Below are positions 23,843-35,662 of a stretch of DNA of 64,000 bases, piece by piece (the first letter of the stretch is position 1; each line of letters opens with the position of its first letter). The notes below the pieces were generated by a model. It made no database searches. It was not told where the DNA came from and was given only the letters and a program-made list of their open reading frames with translations. The stretch spans positions 372,001-436,000 of the forward strand of contig JAWWNJ010000001.1 of NCBI GenBank assembly GCA_037176885.1, written 5' to 3'. Origin of the DNA: Favolaschia claudopus (Eukaryota; Basidiomycota; Agaricomycetes; Agaricales; Mycenaceae). The position numbers and the translations under genes were made by a program.

Positions 23843-25826
23843 ATGTCTAACAACCCTTCCCGTGTTCAATCGACCACCGATGCCACGGACACAGAGAGCG
23901 GTGACAACTTACAGGTGGCTATGTGAGCTCCCCTTCTATTCACTCAACTACCTTCGTTACTGACTCTTCAACCCATCCAACGAATAGCAAGATCGCTCTT
24001 GAGAAGACCGATTTCACCGAGTTGTACAAGTTCCAAAAGATCGCTTTCAACTGCGTAAAGTACATCAATGCCACCGTCTATCATTTCTATCACTGATTCT
24101 CTACGCCCGCAGTGAAGCTCTGGACGAGGTTCTCAGCTCAGATATGCAATGGGACATCCGCCCTGGGTACGTGCCTCTCAGCTTCGCATATTTCGAGCCC
24201 TCACCTGTCCCTGTTGTCGTCTACCCTTCTCCAGCTTTATGGCCGACGCCATGAAGTCTCTCGACCACTGTCAACCACCCGATTTTTCTACCATCACTTC
24301 AGATGAGATGGTCAGCAACGACGAGATCGCGGCTGTTTTGGGGAAATATTCCCCCACCGTCGTTGAAGCGAATATCACCGCGCTGATGTGCGTTGATATT
24401 GTCGTCGTTCGCGAATGCTCATTCATTCGATCATCGTAGGTTGCCACAAGTATCGACACTAGGTTCTTCTTTCCCGCTCTCCGTTCCTGCTCCCAGCCTC
24501 TCTCCAGCGGCTCGTTCTTCCTCCGTGTTCTCCTCACGCGCCTCGACGCCTCAAATCCAAGCTTCGTCTCCCAATTCAGGTTCTATATCAGCGCCACCCA
24601 CACCGTCGTCCATACTCTCAGTCCCAACTCCTAGACCAATGTCCCGTGCCACCTCCATTACCGCTTCCTCTCGTGCTTCGACCCCTCGAACTCAAGGTTG
24701 GGCTTCGCGTTCAGGCTCTATGCCACCGCCACGCGCACTCTCAGCTGCACCTTCGCATTCGCGTTTGCGCCAGCCGAACATGGCGTCTGAGCCCGTCGTC
24801 GCCGTTGTCACTTCTCTGCAACTGCCTCGTTCCGCATCTACCTCAGGCACCTCGCTCCCGTCGCGTTCATCGTCTTCGACCCCACGGCTTGGAGTTCCCC
24901 TCCCGACGATCCCGTCAGACTCGATGTGGCCTCAGCCCGCCTTGGAGTCGATCGACGAGGATGCAAGCCTATGGGGCGAACCGGAGTTTGAGCCCATGGC
25001 TGTCGACGAGGCAGGCGACTTTCCTCCCTCGCTGTATCCAACTGTGGAGAGCCCGAGCGAGGGGCCATTACCGAGGCTACCATTCAGCTTCTCCAACAAA
25101 CCGGCGGCGGCATCGGATTATAACGCGGTCGCGTCATCGTCGCGCTCGACATCCGTTCACAGCAATCGATGGAATACAGCGTCGACGATGTCGGAGGCAG
25201 AATTGACCGCGGCTGCATTTGCCGTGGGTTACACCGGCGAGTCTTTTCGGCGTGAGTATGTATTTCAAACGCCAAATGGAGTAGAACTCGTTCGGTTTCC
25301 TCCAGACTGGAAGCCAGATTTCTCCCTTCTTGATGGCTCGTCTCGTGCACCGTCCACTGGACCGATACGCACTCAGAGCCGGCAACAAACACCCGTCACG
25401 CCGTACGCTCGTCCGGGGCAATCCTCTTCACCGCCTAATCCGTTTCCCGATACCGCGCCCATCCCCCTTTGCAGTCTTTTGAATCAAGGACTCAGCGCGG
25501 CTGCAATGTTCGAGCAGAGGAAGAAAGCGGCCTGGGACGACCCTGCTGCGAGCGTTACGTGTGCCTGGGAGGGGTGTTCCACTGTGGTTGAGAGAAACGG
25601 GATTTGGGAACACATAAAAACAACTCACAAGTTCGTGTGTCGCATGCTCGATAGAGAACTCAGGTGTGGGTGGGTTGGGAGTGACGGCAAGCAGTGTCCG
25701 AAGAAGATGAACGGGTCATCGATGAAGAAGCATGTTGACACGCACGCGAAGCCCGCTGTGTTTATCCAGTGTGGTTGTGGGGTGTCGTTACAAGAGAGGG
25801 GACTGCGAAAGCACTATGGGTTATGA
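23843..25826 (+). CDS. C2H2-like zinc-finger protein with long Ser/Pro-rich middle
   Basis: Starts at 23843 (MSNNPSRVQSTTDATDTESG). Short exons encode KIALEKTDFTELYKFQKIAF, a helix with ALDEVLSSDMQWDIRPG and MADAMKSLDHCQPPDF, then after an intron ending at about 24438 a long exon. That exon has about 300 residues of low-complexity Ser/Pro/Thr and ends with zinc-binding patterns: CAWEGC with HIKTTH, then CGWVGSDGKQC with KKHVDTH, then a third partial cluster QCGCG. This arrangement recurs in fungal proteins described only as zinc-finger proteins; nucleic-acid binding in the nucleus is the natural inference. The target is unknown. Confidence 0.75.
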
Positions 25827-26250
25827 TAATCCAGTGGATACTGGATAGTATAGATCGCATTTCGGGATTTTCGGGGATTACTTAGTATTTGATATGTATG
25901 AGCAGGTACTTATCCTGTATCTTTTGGTATTCACTCATGTCCGTCCACCGCTCCATCCATGTACTACCCAAGTAAACTGCACAATTTGGACTCGTCTCTG
26001 TTACGGTCGTAAGCTACTATTGATATTCGCTAATAAGTATTCAACCAAGTAGTAGTATTGAGACAATTTCAACGCCGACGACCTTCAAGCCACCGATGTA
26101 AAAACGTCACGGAGAGGGAATATCGGGAAGGCCCAGCAAAGAAGGCGATTGAGGCAAGTAATCGAGACAAGGTAGACAATTTTCAAACAATTTTCCGATT
26201 TAGAACTTATTAGATCATCCGAATCGGATAGCAGATCTTTGCCTGGAACA
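25827..26250. other. Intergenic
   Basis: No gene. It ends at the left target duplication CTGGAACA (26243-26250) of the hAT element. Confidence 0.5.
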
Positions 26251-26898
26251 TAGTGCTGTCCAAGATTATAATACGAAAAATTATAACAATATTATATCAT
26301 GGATAATACGGATACGATACGAGCCTGGCCGGTCGCTCAGATTATTAATACGCAATGTTATAATATGATTATAATACGAGTATAATACGATATGACAGGA
26401 CCGTATTATGCATATTATTTTTGTATCATTTCAGGGGAGACTCCGGCTGGAGGTAGGCCTTGGAGCTGGTCATTCTCAACCTTCCGAGCCTCCTTCCGAG
26501 GAATTACTCTCAGTTACTAACTCCCTACAAATTCTTCACCAAAACGGTCTGGATCAGCGATTGATGATCGGCGTGATGGAAAGTCAGCACCCGGACTGGA
26601 AGGAAGAGTTGGGAAAATTTGTTGAAAATGAGGCAGAGCTGCTACAATCCTGTCGCAGCACATTCACAGGCGCTCTATCAATTAAGCACAGCTGAGTGTC
26701 ATTCTTCTGGGCTGAAAAAACTACCTTTAAAGGGGGTGAAGCCGTATTAAGATTATAACAAAATTATATCACGATAAAAATTGTTATAATATGATATTGT
26801 TAGATACAGATACGATACGGCTCCAGAATCTGTGATATGATATTGGTATAATATGATATGGCAAAAATCGTATTATTATCGTAATATGGACAGCACTA
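26251..26898. mobile_element. Non-autonomous hAT-type DNA transposon, 648 bp
   Basis: The ends are exact inverted repeats, TAGTGCTGTCC at the left and GGACAGCACTA at the right, and the homology extends inward through AT-rich sequence with many ATAATACGA and ATATTATA blocks. An identical 8-bp duplication CTGGAACA lies immediately outside both ends (26243-26250 and 26899-26906). An 8-bp duplication and TIRs starting TAGTG fit the hAT superfamily. The interior has only a 95-codon frame (26408-26695) with no transposase motif, so it needs a transposase from elsewhere. The intact duplication suggests a recent insertion. Confidence 0.9.
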
Positions 26899-26972
26899 CT
26901 GGAACATGACACGTCACGGTCGTTCTTTGCTGGTGTCCACTGAATCGAAGCGGCGGGAGACTCAGCATACGC

Positions 26973-28011
26973 ATGAGCAACGCCAGAGCTAGCCCTGCGA
27001 CCGCTGCTGCTCCTCAGACTGAAACTTGGACGAGAACGGACCAGGTGACGCACCACATCTACACGAAAGTCTACCAAATTATCTATGGTGCGCGCTCAAC
27101 AGACCAAGGTCCACTCTCCGGGAGAGTCGACAAATGGGTGAGCGCTGTCTTCTCGCGTATAATATCTCTGAAGCGCCCTCATATCGATACTTCACCCTTA
27201 GTTTAATCTGGAAACGCCTCTCCCCGTTGGGAACTTCCCATCCATCGAGTCCGATCTTGAAATTTATCGCTCCCTTTCATCCCATTCGGAGCCCCGTCCG
27301 CTTGTGATTCGGATTTTGCTTGCTGTTCTGCCAGGGATGGGGATTATACATACCCCGAGCAATGTGCGTATCGTGCCCGAAGCTCGGCTCATTCTTCTGG
27401 AGGAGTGGGTCTTAGACTTCGCTACTTTTGATCAAGATTCAGTGCCGACATCGTCGTCGGCCTTTGTTACCCAGAGCGACCAACCGACCCAACTAGAGGA
27501 AAGTACTCCGGCGTCCTTGTATAAACTCGCCATCCCCCTTCTTCGTGGGCTATATTCGCTTCTTCGCATCCTCCCGGCATGGCGCACTATCAGGGAACTC
27601 GTACTCGGGGAAAGAATGCGGGTGGTATTGAGCCTCCGACCCGAGCTGGAAGAGAATCCGGGAGAACGAATTCTCGGCTTTGGTGATTCGCCTGTGCCAG
27701 ATGTGGACGCAAGTCCACTACCAACAGGTACACATGTCTTCCCGAGCCTTCCCCACCCTCTCGGTGAGTCAGGTTTTTTTTGAGCTTCTCTCACCCCTTG
27801 AAATATCTGAAATTTTGATGTTTGGTCTTCTAAAGGGATTCTCACACTTTCGACAACCTATCTTACGACGCCTTTCTTTGTTTGTGTTCCCGCCGCGGGC
27901 CCGCCGACCCTTTCCTCGCCATCGTTTGCACCCCTTCAGATTAATCCTCATTGCTACTTGACGAAAGTTGAGGTTAATCTGTGTTGCTCGTTGGCAAGTT
28001 ATGAAGATTAA
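26973..28011 (+). CDS. Atg13-type HORMA domain protein, truncated
   Basis: Three exons fit: 26973-27137, 27202-27763 and 27836-28011, about 300 residues. Atg13 hallmarks are a helix near THHIYTKVYQIIYGAR, then KWFNLETPLP across the first intron, LILLEEWVLDF, and SLYKLAIPLLRGLYSLLRILPAW, followed after a Gly/Pro linker by LGILTLSTTYLTTPFF. That covers the HORMA fold used to recruit Atg14 or Atg9 in autophagy initiation. The long disordered C-terminus that binds Atg1 and Atg17 is missing: from 27949 the frame runs into the end of the large transposon and stops at 28009. With a hAT element just upstream, it may be a disrupted gene or a relic. Confidence 0.75.
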
Positions 28012-28071
28012 TCTGTGTTGGTCGTTGGCGAATTATAATGTACGATGATCTCTAATACAAAATTTAATCTC
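27949..28071 (+). repeat. Left terminal inverted repeat of the KDZ element
   Basis: Begins around CATTGCTACTTGACGAAAG. It contains an internal near-duplicate of about 34 bp (TTAATCTGTGTTGCTCGTTGG and ATTAATCTGTGTTGGTCGTTGG forms) that is single in the right repeat. It aligns with the reverse complement of 45794-45885. Confidence 0.75.
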
Positions 28072-28095
28072 CACCGATCTTCCCTTTGGTGGGAT

Positions 28096-28345
28096 TAAAT
28101 CCTACGACAAAAAATCTCCTGTCTGAACAATACCGCCAGTACACCCAACATAATCCTGCATCGAAATAATCCCGCGCCCCAACATAATCCTGCATCGAAA
28201 TAATCCTGCGGCTCGATATAATCCTGTGTCGAAATAATCCCGCGCCCCAATCTAATCCTGTCCCCCAACATAATCCTCCGTCGAAATAATCCCGCACCAG
28301 CGTCACCACATAGTCCTTGTGACATTATCCTAGCCCAAGATTAAT
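28096..28345 (+). repeat. Subterminal TAATCC array
   Basis: Imperfect tandem units of about 27-33 bases of the type CATAATCCTGCATCGAAA followed by TAATCCCGCGCCCC. About ten TAATCC motifs run in one orientation. The right end of the element holds the reversed motif GGATTA. Such arrays are commonly transposase-binding sites. Confidence 0.7.
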
Positions 28346-28556
28346 TCTGTGCAGATTAATCTCAGCCAAAAATGATTCTAGATCAATGTCATTTTACGCA
28401 CCGTTCATACTGTTACTTCGCCTATGTTTTCTGTAATTATGTTGAATCAATGAGGTGTTCTCAGCTCAATCACGCAACCGTGGAAGCAAACGAAATAACC
28501 GAAAGGAATCGTAAGTCATTATGATCATGAATACATATACACCCGTTATGTAGAAC

Positions 28557-30716
28557 TTATTCGTCAACTTCCACGATGTACCACTTCGGCTCGCCTTTCT
28601 TTCGCGGCGGAGGAAGAGGGGCGGGGGGTGTGCTGGGTGGTGCCTTGGACCGTGTTACTCTACCCGACGGCCCCGCCACCGCCGCCGTGTTGGTCTTTGA
28701 CTTCTTCGCCGCCGGCTCGTCCTCTGCAACCTCAGCAGGATCGCTCTTGCGCTTGCGCGTGCCTCCCCGACCCTTGCCCTTCCCCGCTTTCGTCGCTTTC
28801 TTGGTGGATTTGGGCGGAGCATCATCGTCGAGCTCCGAGAGCGACGAGAGGTCATCATCTGATGACGCGCGGCCACGACCTCCCGGCGTCGACGGAGGAA
28901 GAACAGGTGGTGGTGGCGGAGGCGGAGCACTCCCCTTGATACCTGATGGGGAAAAGTCGACGATCTCGGGGGAAGGCGGAGCTGGCGGGGGCGCGAGAGG
29001 AGCAGAGGAAGTTGAGGGAACAAGAGGAGCCGGGGGAAGAACGGGCGTGGATGGCACGCGAGGGGGAGCAGGAGGAGCCGGCGGCGGAACGGGAGGAGTA
29101 GTCGAGGTGGACGGTTTACTGACTTGAATCGTTTTCCCCGACCTCTGAATATCCAGCATTGCCTGGTACACCGCAACCAATTGTTCCTTCGATGCGGACG
29201 CTAAATCGAATGAAACACCCGCTGACTCGGGGAGCAGGAACGCTATTGACGACGTCTCTTTGCCTACTCAACGAAATGAGCACACCAGTACATACAAACA
29301 AAATCACGTTGTGGCATACCGTTGACTTGAGCCGAGAATTGCTTGATGAGGTCCCGAAGCGAATCTACGTCTTGATTGTTGAGGTCGACATTTGGAAGTT
29401 GCGGGGCGTTCTCGGCGGCTAGCGAGTGATTCAGTTTTGGGAGATTTCAAACGTTGGCGACGTACGAAGGAGAACTTTCCGAAACCAGGCAACCAGTTCT
29501 TGATCTCTATTCTCTTGGGGCGAGAAGCCCTTGTCGCTGTTGTCAGAGCTGACCGAAACACTGGCCAGGCATACATCAGAGTCGAAATCTTGAGACCGTG
29601 AGGGCGAATCCACTTACTGAAACCGCCTGATCTCCTCAGTGCCTGGGACCTTGAAGGCTCCGCGAACATAGAAGGCAGCTTCGCCCAATCCTCCCCAGTC
29701 CGCCCCCAGCAGTTGGCGCAGCTTATTGTCTGCGAGTTCCAGAGCTCGATTCTGGTTCCTGCGAATTTTATCAGAAACAAGAACGAATGAAAGGTGACGA
29801 AACGTACTCAGTGATATGCTCCAGAGGAGGTTTTGCTTTGCGGGCGTCCTTTCGCTTCTGCGCTTCCTCCTGAAACTCTTGCTTGACTTCGTCGGGGCTG
29901 CTGTCGAGCTTTTGGGAGGCTATGGCATTAAAAGTGTTTAACCAGACTGGACGAGAATATGATGTGCCCGCTAAAGATTCACGGGCGGCTTCCGCCACTG
30001 CATCGTGGTTCGCCTTGCCATACAACACAGAGGCGCGCGGGGCCTTGGGTTTGTTGGCGGTCGAGGTGTGCTTCTGCGGCGCAGCTGGCGTCTTCTTCGC
30101 CCCGTATCGATTCTTCAAGATACTATACATTGACTTTTCGAACGGTAAGCGAACAAGCATGGAAGCACGGCAGACTGAAACGCACCTCAACAAATGCTCC
30201 GGTGTTATAACCTGAGGCACCATCGACACCAAATTTCTGGTTGACCTGCGGGAAGAGATTGCGACGAACGTAGTCTTGAACGTTCCCTACAATGGTCTGG
30301 GCGTCCTTGGCAGCCTTGAACAAGGGATAGATGTCGCTTATGATGTATGTGTAGATCGGGTCCTCAGTGTAACCGGCCGCCTTGGCCTCTGCCTTCGTCA
30401 TCTTCTTCCAAACCCGCCTCGTGTCAGGGGCCTGCGGAGCGGGTGAAGTGAGCGGGTTTTCTGGCGGAGGTGGGTTTGACGGAGGTGGAGGAGGAGAGGT
30501 AGAAGCAGGTGGCGCAGGAGCCGGCGGAGGTGGGTTTGGCGGAGGTAGAGGCGGAGGGGTAGAAGCAGGTGGCGCAGGAGCCGGCGGAGGTGGGTTTGGC
30601 GGAGGTAGAGGAGGAGGGGTAGAAGCAGATGGCGCAGGAGCCGGTGGTGTTGTGGAAGAACTCTGCGATAGAGTTGGGTTGTGGGTATTGTCGACCGTGG
30701 GGTTTGGTGTAGACAT
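28557..30716 (-). CDS. KDZ-element gene 1: Pro-rich protein, unknown function
   Basis: Start at 30716 (MSTPNPTVDN), stop at 28557 (ending VEVDE). The first exon has a Pro-rich stretch built from about three 60-bp units, then a compact region with RRVWKKMTKAEAKAAGY and PIYTYIISDIYPLFKAAKD. Further exons encode KSMYSILKNRYGAKKTP, RPVWLNTFNAIASQK, and LRQLLGADWGGLGEAAFYVRG. The last exon is Pro-rich again and Lys-rich (KKATKAGKGKGRGG), like a nuclear or nucleic-acid-binding tail. Conserved aromatic positions suggest a folded middle domain. I do not recognise the family. It is the outermost left gene and is transcribed toward the left terminal repeat. Confidence 0.65.
30485..30660 (-). repeat. 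60-bp in-frame repeat in gene 1
   Basis: Three near-identical units, period 60 bp, encode alternating Pro/Ala segments (NPPPPAPAPPASTPPPLPPP type). Differences are mostly single bases, so the repeat is probably young or homogenised. Confidence 0.8.
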
Positions 30717-31467
30717 CGGATGGAAGTGGACGGTGGCTAAAGTGGAGAGAATTTGTGAGGCTCGTAGTCAATATTCGTCGTATATATATACCCTCACCAT
30801 AATCGTCAAAGCGTGGTGACAGGGAGAACAAAGGTCATTGTATGCTGGATGTCGATGCAATTCTCGTCGCATTAGCTGCAGATTTCGGTGGCTAGAGGTC
30901 GATTGGAGGCAGATGTATGCGAAGATACGGCTGGGAGTACGGCTCGTCACCAGATTCGCTGTTGCCAGAGAGAAAGCCCACGAAGCGCTTCATAATCGCC
31001 TCGCAAGCGCTTTGACTGTTGCTGGCGGCACCGACATGAAAGTCAGCGCCAGAAGAAGACGAGAACGTGAAAGTCCTCGTATTCACGCAGAGCCGACATG
31101 AGAGTCGACTCTGAACGGGCAATACAGCGGGCAGTAAGGATAGTGGGTGGTCGGTGGGTGGTGTGGAAGGCAAAGGGTAAGGTCACATCGTGACGAGTCA
31201 CCTCCAGTCACATACTGACTCATACATCAAATCCGTCACGAGATGTAACGCGTCGCGTCGCGTCGCGTCAAAAAGGCGCGAAATTGGTCGGTTGGGCGAT
31301 GAAAAAAATTGATGTAAGCGTTTGGTACATGTAGATATTCATTCCCAAACTTCAATGCACTATATATCAACGGCACTTGAGCTACATTACTACATTATGA
31401 GCAAGGAATGCAGCACATCGAGTAGTACGACAAGTAGGGTGAGATTAATTACTGGTTAACGGCTGGC
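30717..31467. promoter_or_regulatory. Upstream region of gene 1 with repeated motif
   Basis: No gene. On the minus strand, in the direction of gene 1, it contains GACTTTCATGTCGG (31031-31044), GACTTTCACGTT (31064-31075) and GACTCTCATGTCGG (31093-31106). These are versions of the motif found upstream of most genes of this element. A short run of GCGTC units lies near 31248-31269. Confidence 0.6.
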
Positions 31468-32475
31468 TCACTCCACCGAAGGATCCTCCACCTCCTGGTC
31501 TTCTTCCTCCCACGACTGAGGATTGTATGAGCCCTCCACATGGCTCCAGAGATGAATGCGCGGGATTACGATCCTTCGCAGATCTATGTCGTATCAAGAT
31601 TATGAGGGCAAGGTAAGAAATTCAACTATTGCGACATACCGTCTTGGTTCAGATGGAAGCCAAACCGACGAATCCTCTGCGCGCGAGCAATCCAATCTGC
31701 ACAATGTCAGTAAATCGTAGACATTCAGAGAGGAGATGAACCAAACACTCACTCTCCGTCACTTTCCGCCCGGGCTTGAAGAAATGCTTGTACAGCAGTT
31801 CGGCGGACCCTGCATACAGCTGTAATCCGCCGCCGACAATTAAACTTCAAAATTTGAACTCACAAACTGACGGTGTATATCCCTCGAAAGATGGAAGCAA
31901 TTGACGGGGGATTGAAACATGGTGTTGAGCGCACTTGCTGGTCACAGTCTTTGTCTCATGGAGTTCATGCCAACTGTCTGAATATCACTCGTTAGTTTGT
32001 CATCGCGCAACGAAATTAAGAAGTACACACCTTCAAGAACTTCATACCGTCTTCCTGGACCCATCTCCCTGACCGAGAGCGATCGGTTGGTTTCTGCCCA
32101 GCGAGCCTCAATCATCTCAGCGCAGGGAGCTAAGCAAGGATAAGTACTCGGCAGATTGAAGGATGTTGAACAGATTCACTGGGGCGAAAAAGAATAACGG
32201 GGGCACCTGTCTTCCTGATTGCTGGACCCATGGCGGTCAGTATTCCGGGTGTGTTGTCTCGAGAACAGTCAGTTTTTGAGCGCCCTTCGCGTCGGGCAAT
32301 ATCGGAGAGGAGAATGCTAAGCGAACGAGAACAATTAGCGAGAACAATAAAACGATCGATCCATGATCGACTGTTATTGTGATTTCTTACCGAATTTGAT
32401 GTGTACTGATGCGCTGGTTTGAGAGGGATCGACGAAGGCAAGAGGCACGGAAGAGATAAGATTAATGTTGTCCAT
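31468..32475 (-). CDS. KDZ-element gene 2: small protein, unknown function
   Basis: Start at 32475 (MDNINLISSVPLAFVDPSQT), stop at 31468 (ending EEDQEVEDPSVE). Exons can be read as coherent protein: MIEARWAETNRSLSVREMG, then SWHELHETKTVTSKCAQHH, SIPRQLLPSFEGYTPS, LYAGSAELLYKHFFKPGRK, WIARAQRIRRFGFHLNQD, and RRIVIPRIHLWSHVEGSYN. The second exon (about 32200-32320) does not join cleanly in my reading, so the N-terminal part is uncertain. No known domain is evident. Only 46 bases separate its start from the stop of gene 3, so it may share a transcript or use a promoter inside gene 3. Confidence 0.6.
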
Positions 32476-32521
32476 CTCGGAGATTACACGAGCACAATAC
32501 AGATGCGGAACGAGTACAAAA

Positions 32522-33088
32522 TTAAAGGCGCAAATGACGAACAGACTCCCAGTCAGCTAATTCTGACACGCCTTTGAACCGAAGCAAAAGAGGCTCGTTG
32601 GGGCGAACCGGCATCAGGATGTCCCACCCCACAGTCCGCCATTTCCCGTCCAGGTACCTCTCAAGCTCGTCCGACTTGTCGAGTCCAATGGCAGGGTCTT
32701 CGAGAGCTAGCTTGTTATGCTCTTGGCCGAGCCAAACGAAACCGAATTGGGGTGGATCTAAGAAGACATAATACGGACGCTGAGCATTCTGAAAGAGCAT
32801 CTTGTAAGAACGTTTGTCGAATTAGAAATAGATAATGGATCAACCTACATATTTGTAAAGCACCATTAAAACTCTTGTAGGACTGTCGTGGGCCGTCGGG
32901 CGAAGACGGGGAGCTTTCACGGGTGGAATTGCTCGCGAGCGGGCGGTGGCTAATTTCCTGCGTTCCCTGTCGCTCAGGAGAGCGAGTGCAATCTGCGCAC
33001 AGGTAAGGCGATCCGGGGCGGACGAAGGTGGAGTTGGGAGGAAGTTAGCGGCGTCAAGAGCACGGAGAACGGCACTGGGCTGGGACAT
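32522..33088 (-). CDS. KDZ-element gene 3: small protein, unknown function
   Basis: Two exons, from a start at 33088 (MSQPSAVLRALDAANFLPTP) to a stop at 32522 (ending SVRHLRL), with an intron near 32800-32850. The first exon holds a helical stretch (CAQIALALLSDRERRKLATA). The second is aromatic-rich (RPYYVFLDPPQFGFVWLG, then WRTVGWDILMPVRPNEP). I do not recognise it. Its upstream region has two copies of the shared promoter motif. Confidence 0.65.
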
Positions 33089-33511
33089 TGTGAATGAGGG
33101 TTGTTAGAGAATAGATGGTAAAGTGCGCACCGTTATATACACGTTGTCAAAGCATTTGAGTCCCAAGCGCATCACAGTGGTCCAAAGCGGGTGGTCAAGG
33201 CGTATGTGACGGTATGTCGTGCTTGAATCCACCGCAGGACACAGACGTCGCGAAGACGCCTGTGGAGAAGCCGACGCGAAGTCAGCTCATGGTCACCGAC
33301 GCGAAGTCGATGTGGGTCGGGATGTGTGCGAGAGGTGAGAGAAGGTGAGAGACTTACTTGTATGGCAATGTTTATTTCACACTCGGCTCCCACGCCCGAA
33401 AAGGAAAAATCGCAAGACGAAAAAGGCAACAAAATACTGTGATTGGGTAGGCGACGTTTTCGTATTTACAAACAGCTATTTACGGTAGTAGATATTACAT
33501 TGGTACTTGTA
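33089..33511. promoter_or_regulatory. Upstream region of gene 3 with two motif copies
   Basis: GACTTCGCGTCGG on the minus strand occurs twice, at 33271-33283 and 33296-33308, both pointing toward gene 3. No gene is supported here. Confidence 0.6.
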
Positions 33512-35662
33512 TTACTGTCCAAGTTCATGGTCAATGCGCATAGGTACAATGGCCGCGCGGCCAAATAGATCGTAAAAAGATTTCGTATAGTATCGAGTCA
33601 CTGCATCCTCCAACGCCCTCGTCTCCACTGTCGACTCTGGCTGTTGTAACGCGGGCGTTAATAGAGGAGAACGGTCGGGAGTTTTCCAGTCTAACATCAA
33701 CTTCGCCAGACGCAAGAAATAGACGCGTCTCTCGTGCGAATCAGCCGCCGCAAATCCCTCCTTGCTCTGAGTAATATTGAAGCCAACGAGAGCTTGGCCT
33801 GGAAAACATTGTCGACACTCGTCAGGTCGCTGGATCCCTGAAGCGCGTTCATCCAGAGCGAGCAGCTCATACCGAAAGCCGTACTCTGCAGCCTCCCAAA
33901 CAAGCTCGCGGGCACGATTCACCTCGGTGGGCGGAGCGTTTTGCGGGTCGACAGGAAAGCCAGTGAGTTCTTCGAGACCACAGGCGCGCATTGCTGGGGC
34001 CAGAACTGTCTCGATGACCGCAGTCCGCGCCTCTGCCCTGCTACCCGCCTTGCCTTGACGCTGGATCTTGCCCTGGAGAATGTCGCGCCATTGTTGCGCA
34101 GTGAGCACGGAGATATTCGGGTCCCCGAAGCGATATATCAAGGCATCGCGTATGAGCTGATAATGGTGCAGCATCATCCGTCGACGGCCGTCATCCGCAG
34201 CTGAAACGAGAATGGCGGGCTCGGGGTAGACGTACACATTGCGTTGGTCGGCACCGGAGGTTGGGGGGTGAGACCGATCGATCTGAGCGAGGGAGATGGC
34301 CCAGCTGGGAATGACGGTGGGCATGTAGGGACTGTCGAATACTTCGAATTTGTTGCGTTCCTCTTTCGGAGGGCCTTTTGGAGGCTTGGCAGGGGATCTG
34401 GAATCTGTATTGCGTAAGTAACTGAGATTATAGAAGTAGAATGAGAAACGTACAAGGAGAAGATCGGTTTTGAGCACGTTGGGTGCGATTTTCTACGTGA
34501 GCGCGACTGGGACCAGTCGAACGAGAAGAACGATTGGATGGAGCGTGTTGTCGAGGTGGCGACGGGGCTCGTGCTGGAGCAGGAGACGAGCTAGAACTCG
34601 GTTGAATACGCGGCTGACTCGGACCAGCGATCGGCTGCACTGGCGAGGGTACCGCCGGCACGGTAGCAAAAGGATTGGTGTACCACGGCGTGCTCCGGGT
34701 ACACAGATGAAGTGAGCGCAGCCGATCCTCCAGTTTGGGACCGACAGGGACAGGCGCAAACCCCTCGGCAGGCACCAGTACAATAGCTGAACTCGCCTGC
34801 ACAGGCTTGACGACGGAAACAATGTTCTCAAGATGAAAGGCGGTCAGAGGCCGAATCAGCCAGTAGGGTATGCGAGCTTTGTGGAATTGCTGCGCGATGG
34901 CGGGATCGGAGGTGAAGACGCCGACACATTCGTCGGGAAGAGCCTTTCCGGCGGGGAGCGAGGGTGCATCGAGACTGTCGATTCGCGGTTTGTATACTGA
35001 CATGTAACGCAGCGCGCCCCAAAGCTCCAGATAGCAGCGCTGGAGGGTGGTGACTTCGATCAACATACGAGGATACGTAGATGGAAGCATTCGAAGTCTT
35101 TCGAGGGCGAGCTTCATCGATTGAGCGAGTCCGGTGATTATGGGAGAGATCTTGGCGGGAGAAACGATGCCTTCCTGATACTCCGCGCATTCCTTGAGCA
35201 GCGTTTCCACGGGTTTGACGAAACGTGAAGACCTCGTATGGGTCAGCTTGCCCAATCCGCGGGTAACCGTGAGCCCAGAGTCGGTGGAAACGAAGTCCTC
35301 AGGATGAGGATCCCACCACATGATGGCCTGTATCTGGAAGTCTGCCTCGGCGGAAGGGGGTCGAGGGATTGCCCCGAGGTGACAAAACTCGACGCTGTAT
35401 TGTTGAGGCCATACCGTCGGGTCGTCCGGCCCATACCGCATATCGCGGCGGAGTTGCAGGTGATCAGACGCAGTTGGAAGTAGTTCGGGGATGTAGTCCG
35501 CATTGGTAGTGATGAAGCAAGGAGTGTGGCCCAGCTGAACATGCGCTCCGACCCTGCCGTCGAAAGGTCCAAGTTCCTCAACTTATGTATGTCAGGCTCT
35601 GGTTACGCTGTTCATAGCAAAGGACATACCATCGACGCTGTTCTTAAGTAGATCCACGCCAT
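33512..35662 (-). CDS. KDZ-element gene 4: about 700-residue protein, unknown function
   Basis: Exons: a short first exon starting near 35662 (MAWIYLRTASM), a long exon from about 35585 with GPFDGRVGAHVQLGHTPCF, NADYIPELLPTASDHLQLRRD and RYGPDDPTVWPQQYSVEFCH, then a Ser/Pro-rich stretch. After an intron near 34407-34452 comes the final exon, with SWAISLAQIDRSHPP, YQLIRDALIYRFGDPN, and a Cys pair in PDECRQCFPGQALVGFN, ending HELGQ. The N-terminal half looks like a compact fold with a conserved aromatic core, but I cannot assign it. It diverges from gene 5 across a 630-base shared promoter. Confidence 0.7.

Noticed and set aside
24646..25206. Arg-rich frame inside the zinc-finger gene
   Set aside because: Alternative frame of the long Ser/Pro-rich exon.
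28096..28345. CRISPR-like regular repeats
   Set aside because: Units are imperfect, there are no unique spacers, and the genome is eukaryotic; they are subterminal transposon repeats.
28576..29127. Gly-rich plus-strand frame opposite gene 1 (also 30382-30819)
   Set aside because: It is the shadow of the Pro-rich minus-strand exons; Gly runs mirror Pro codons.
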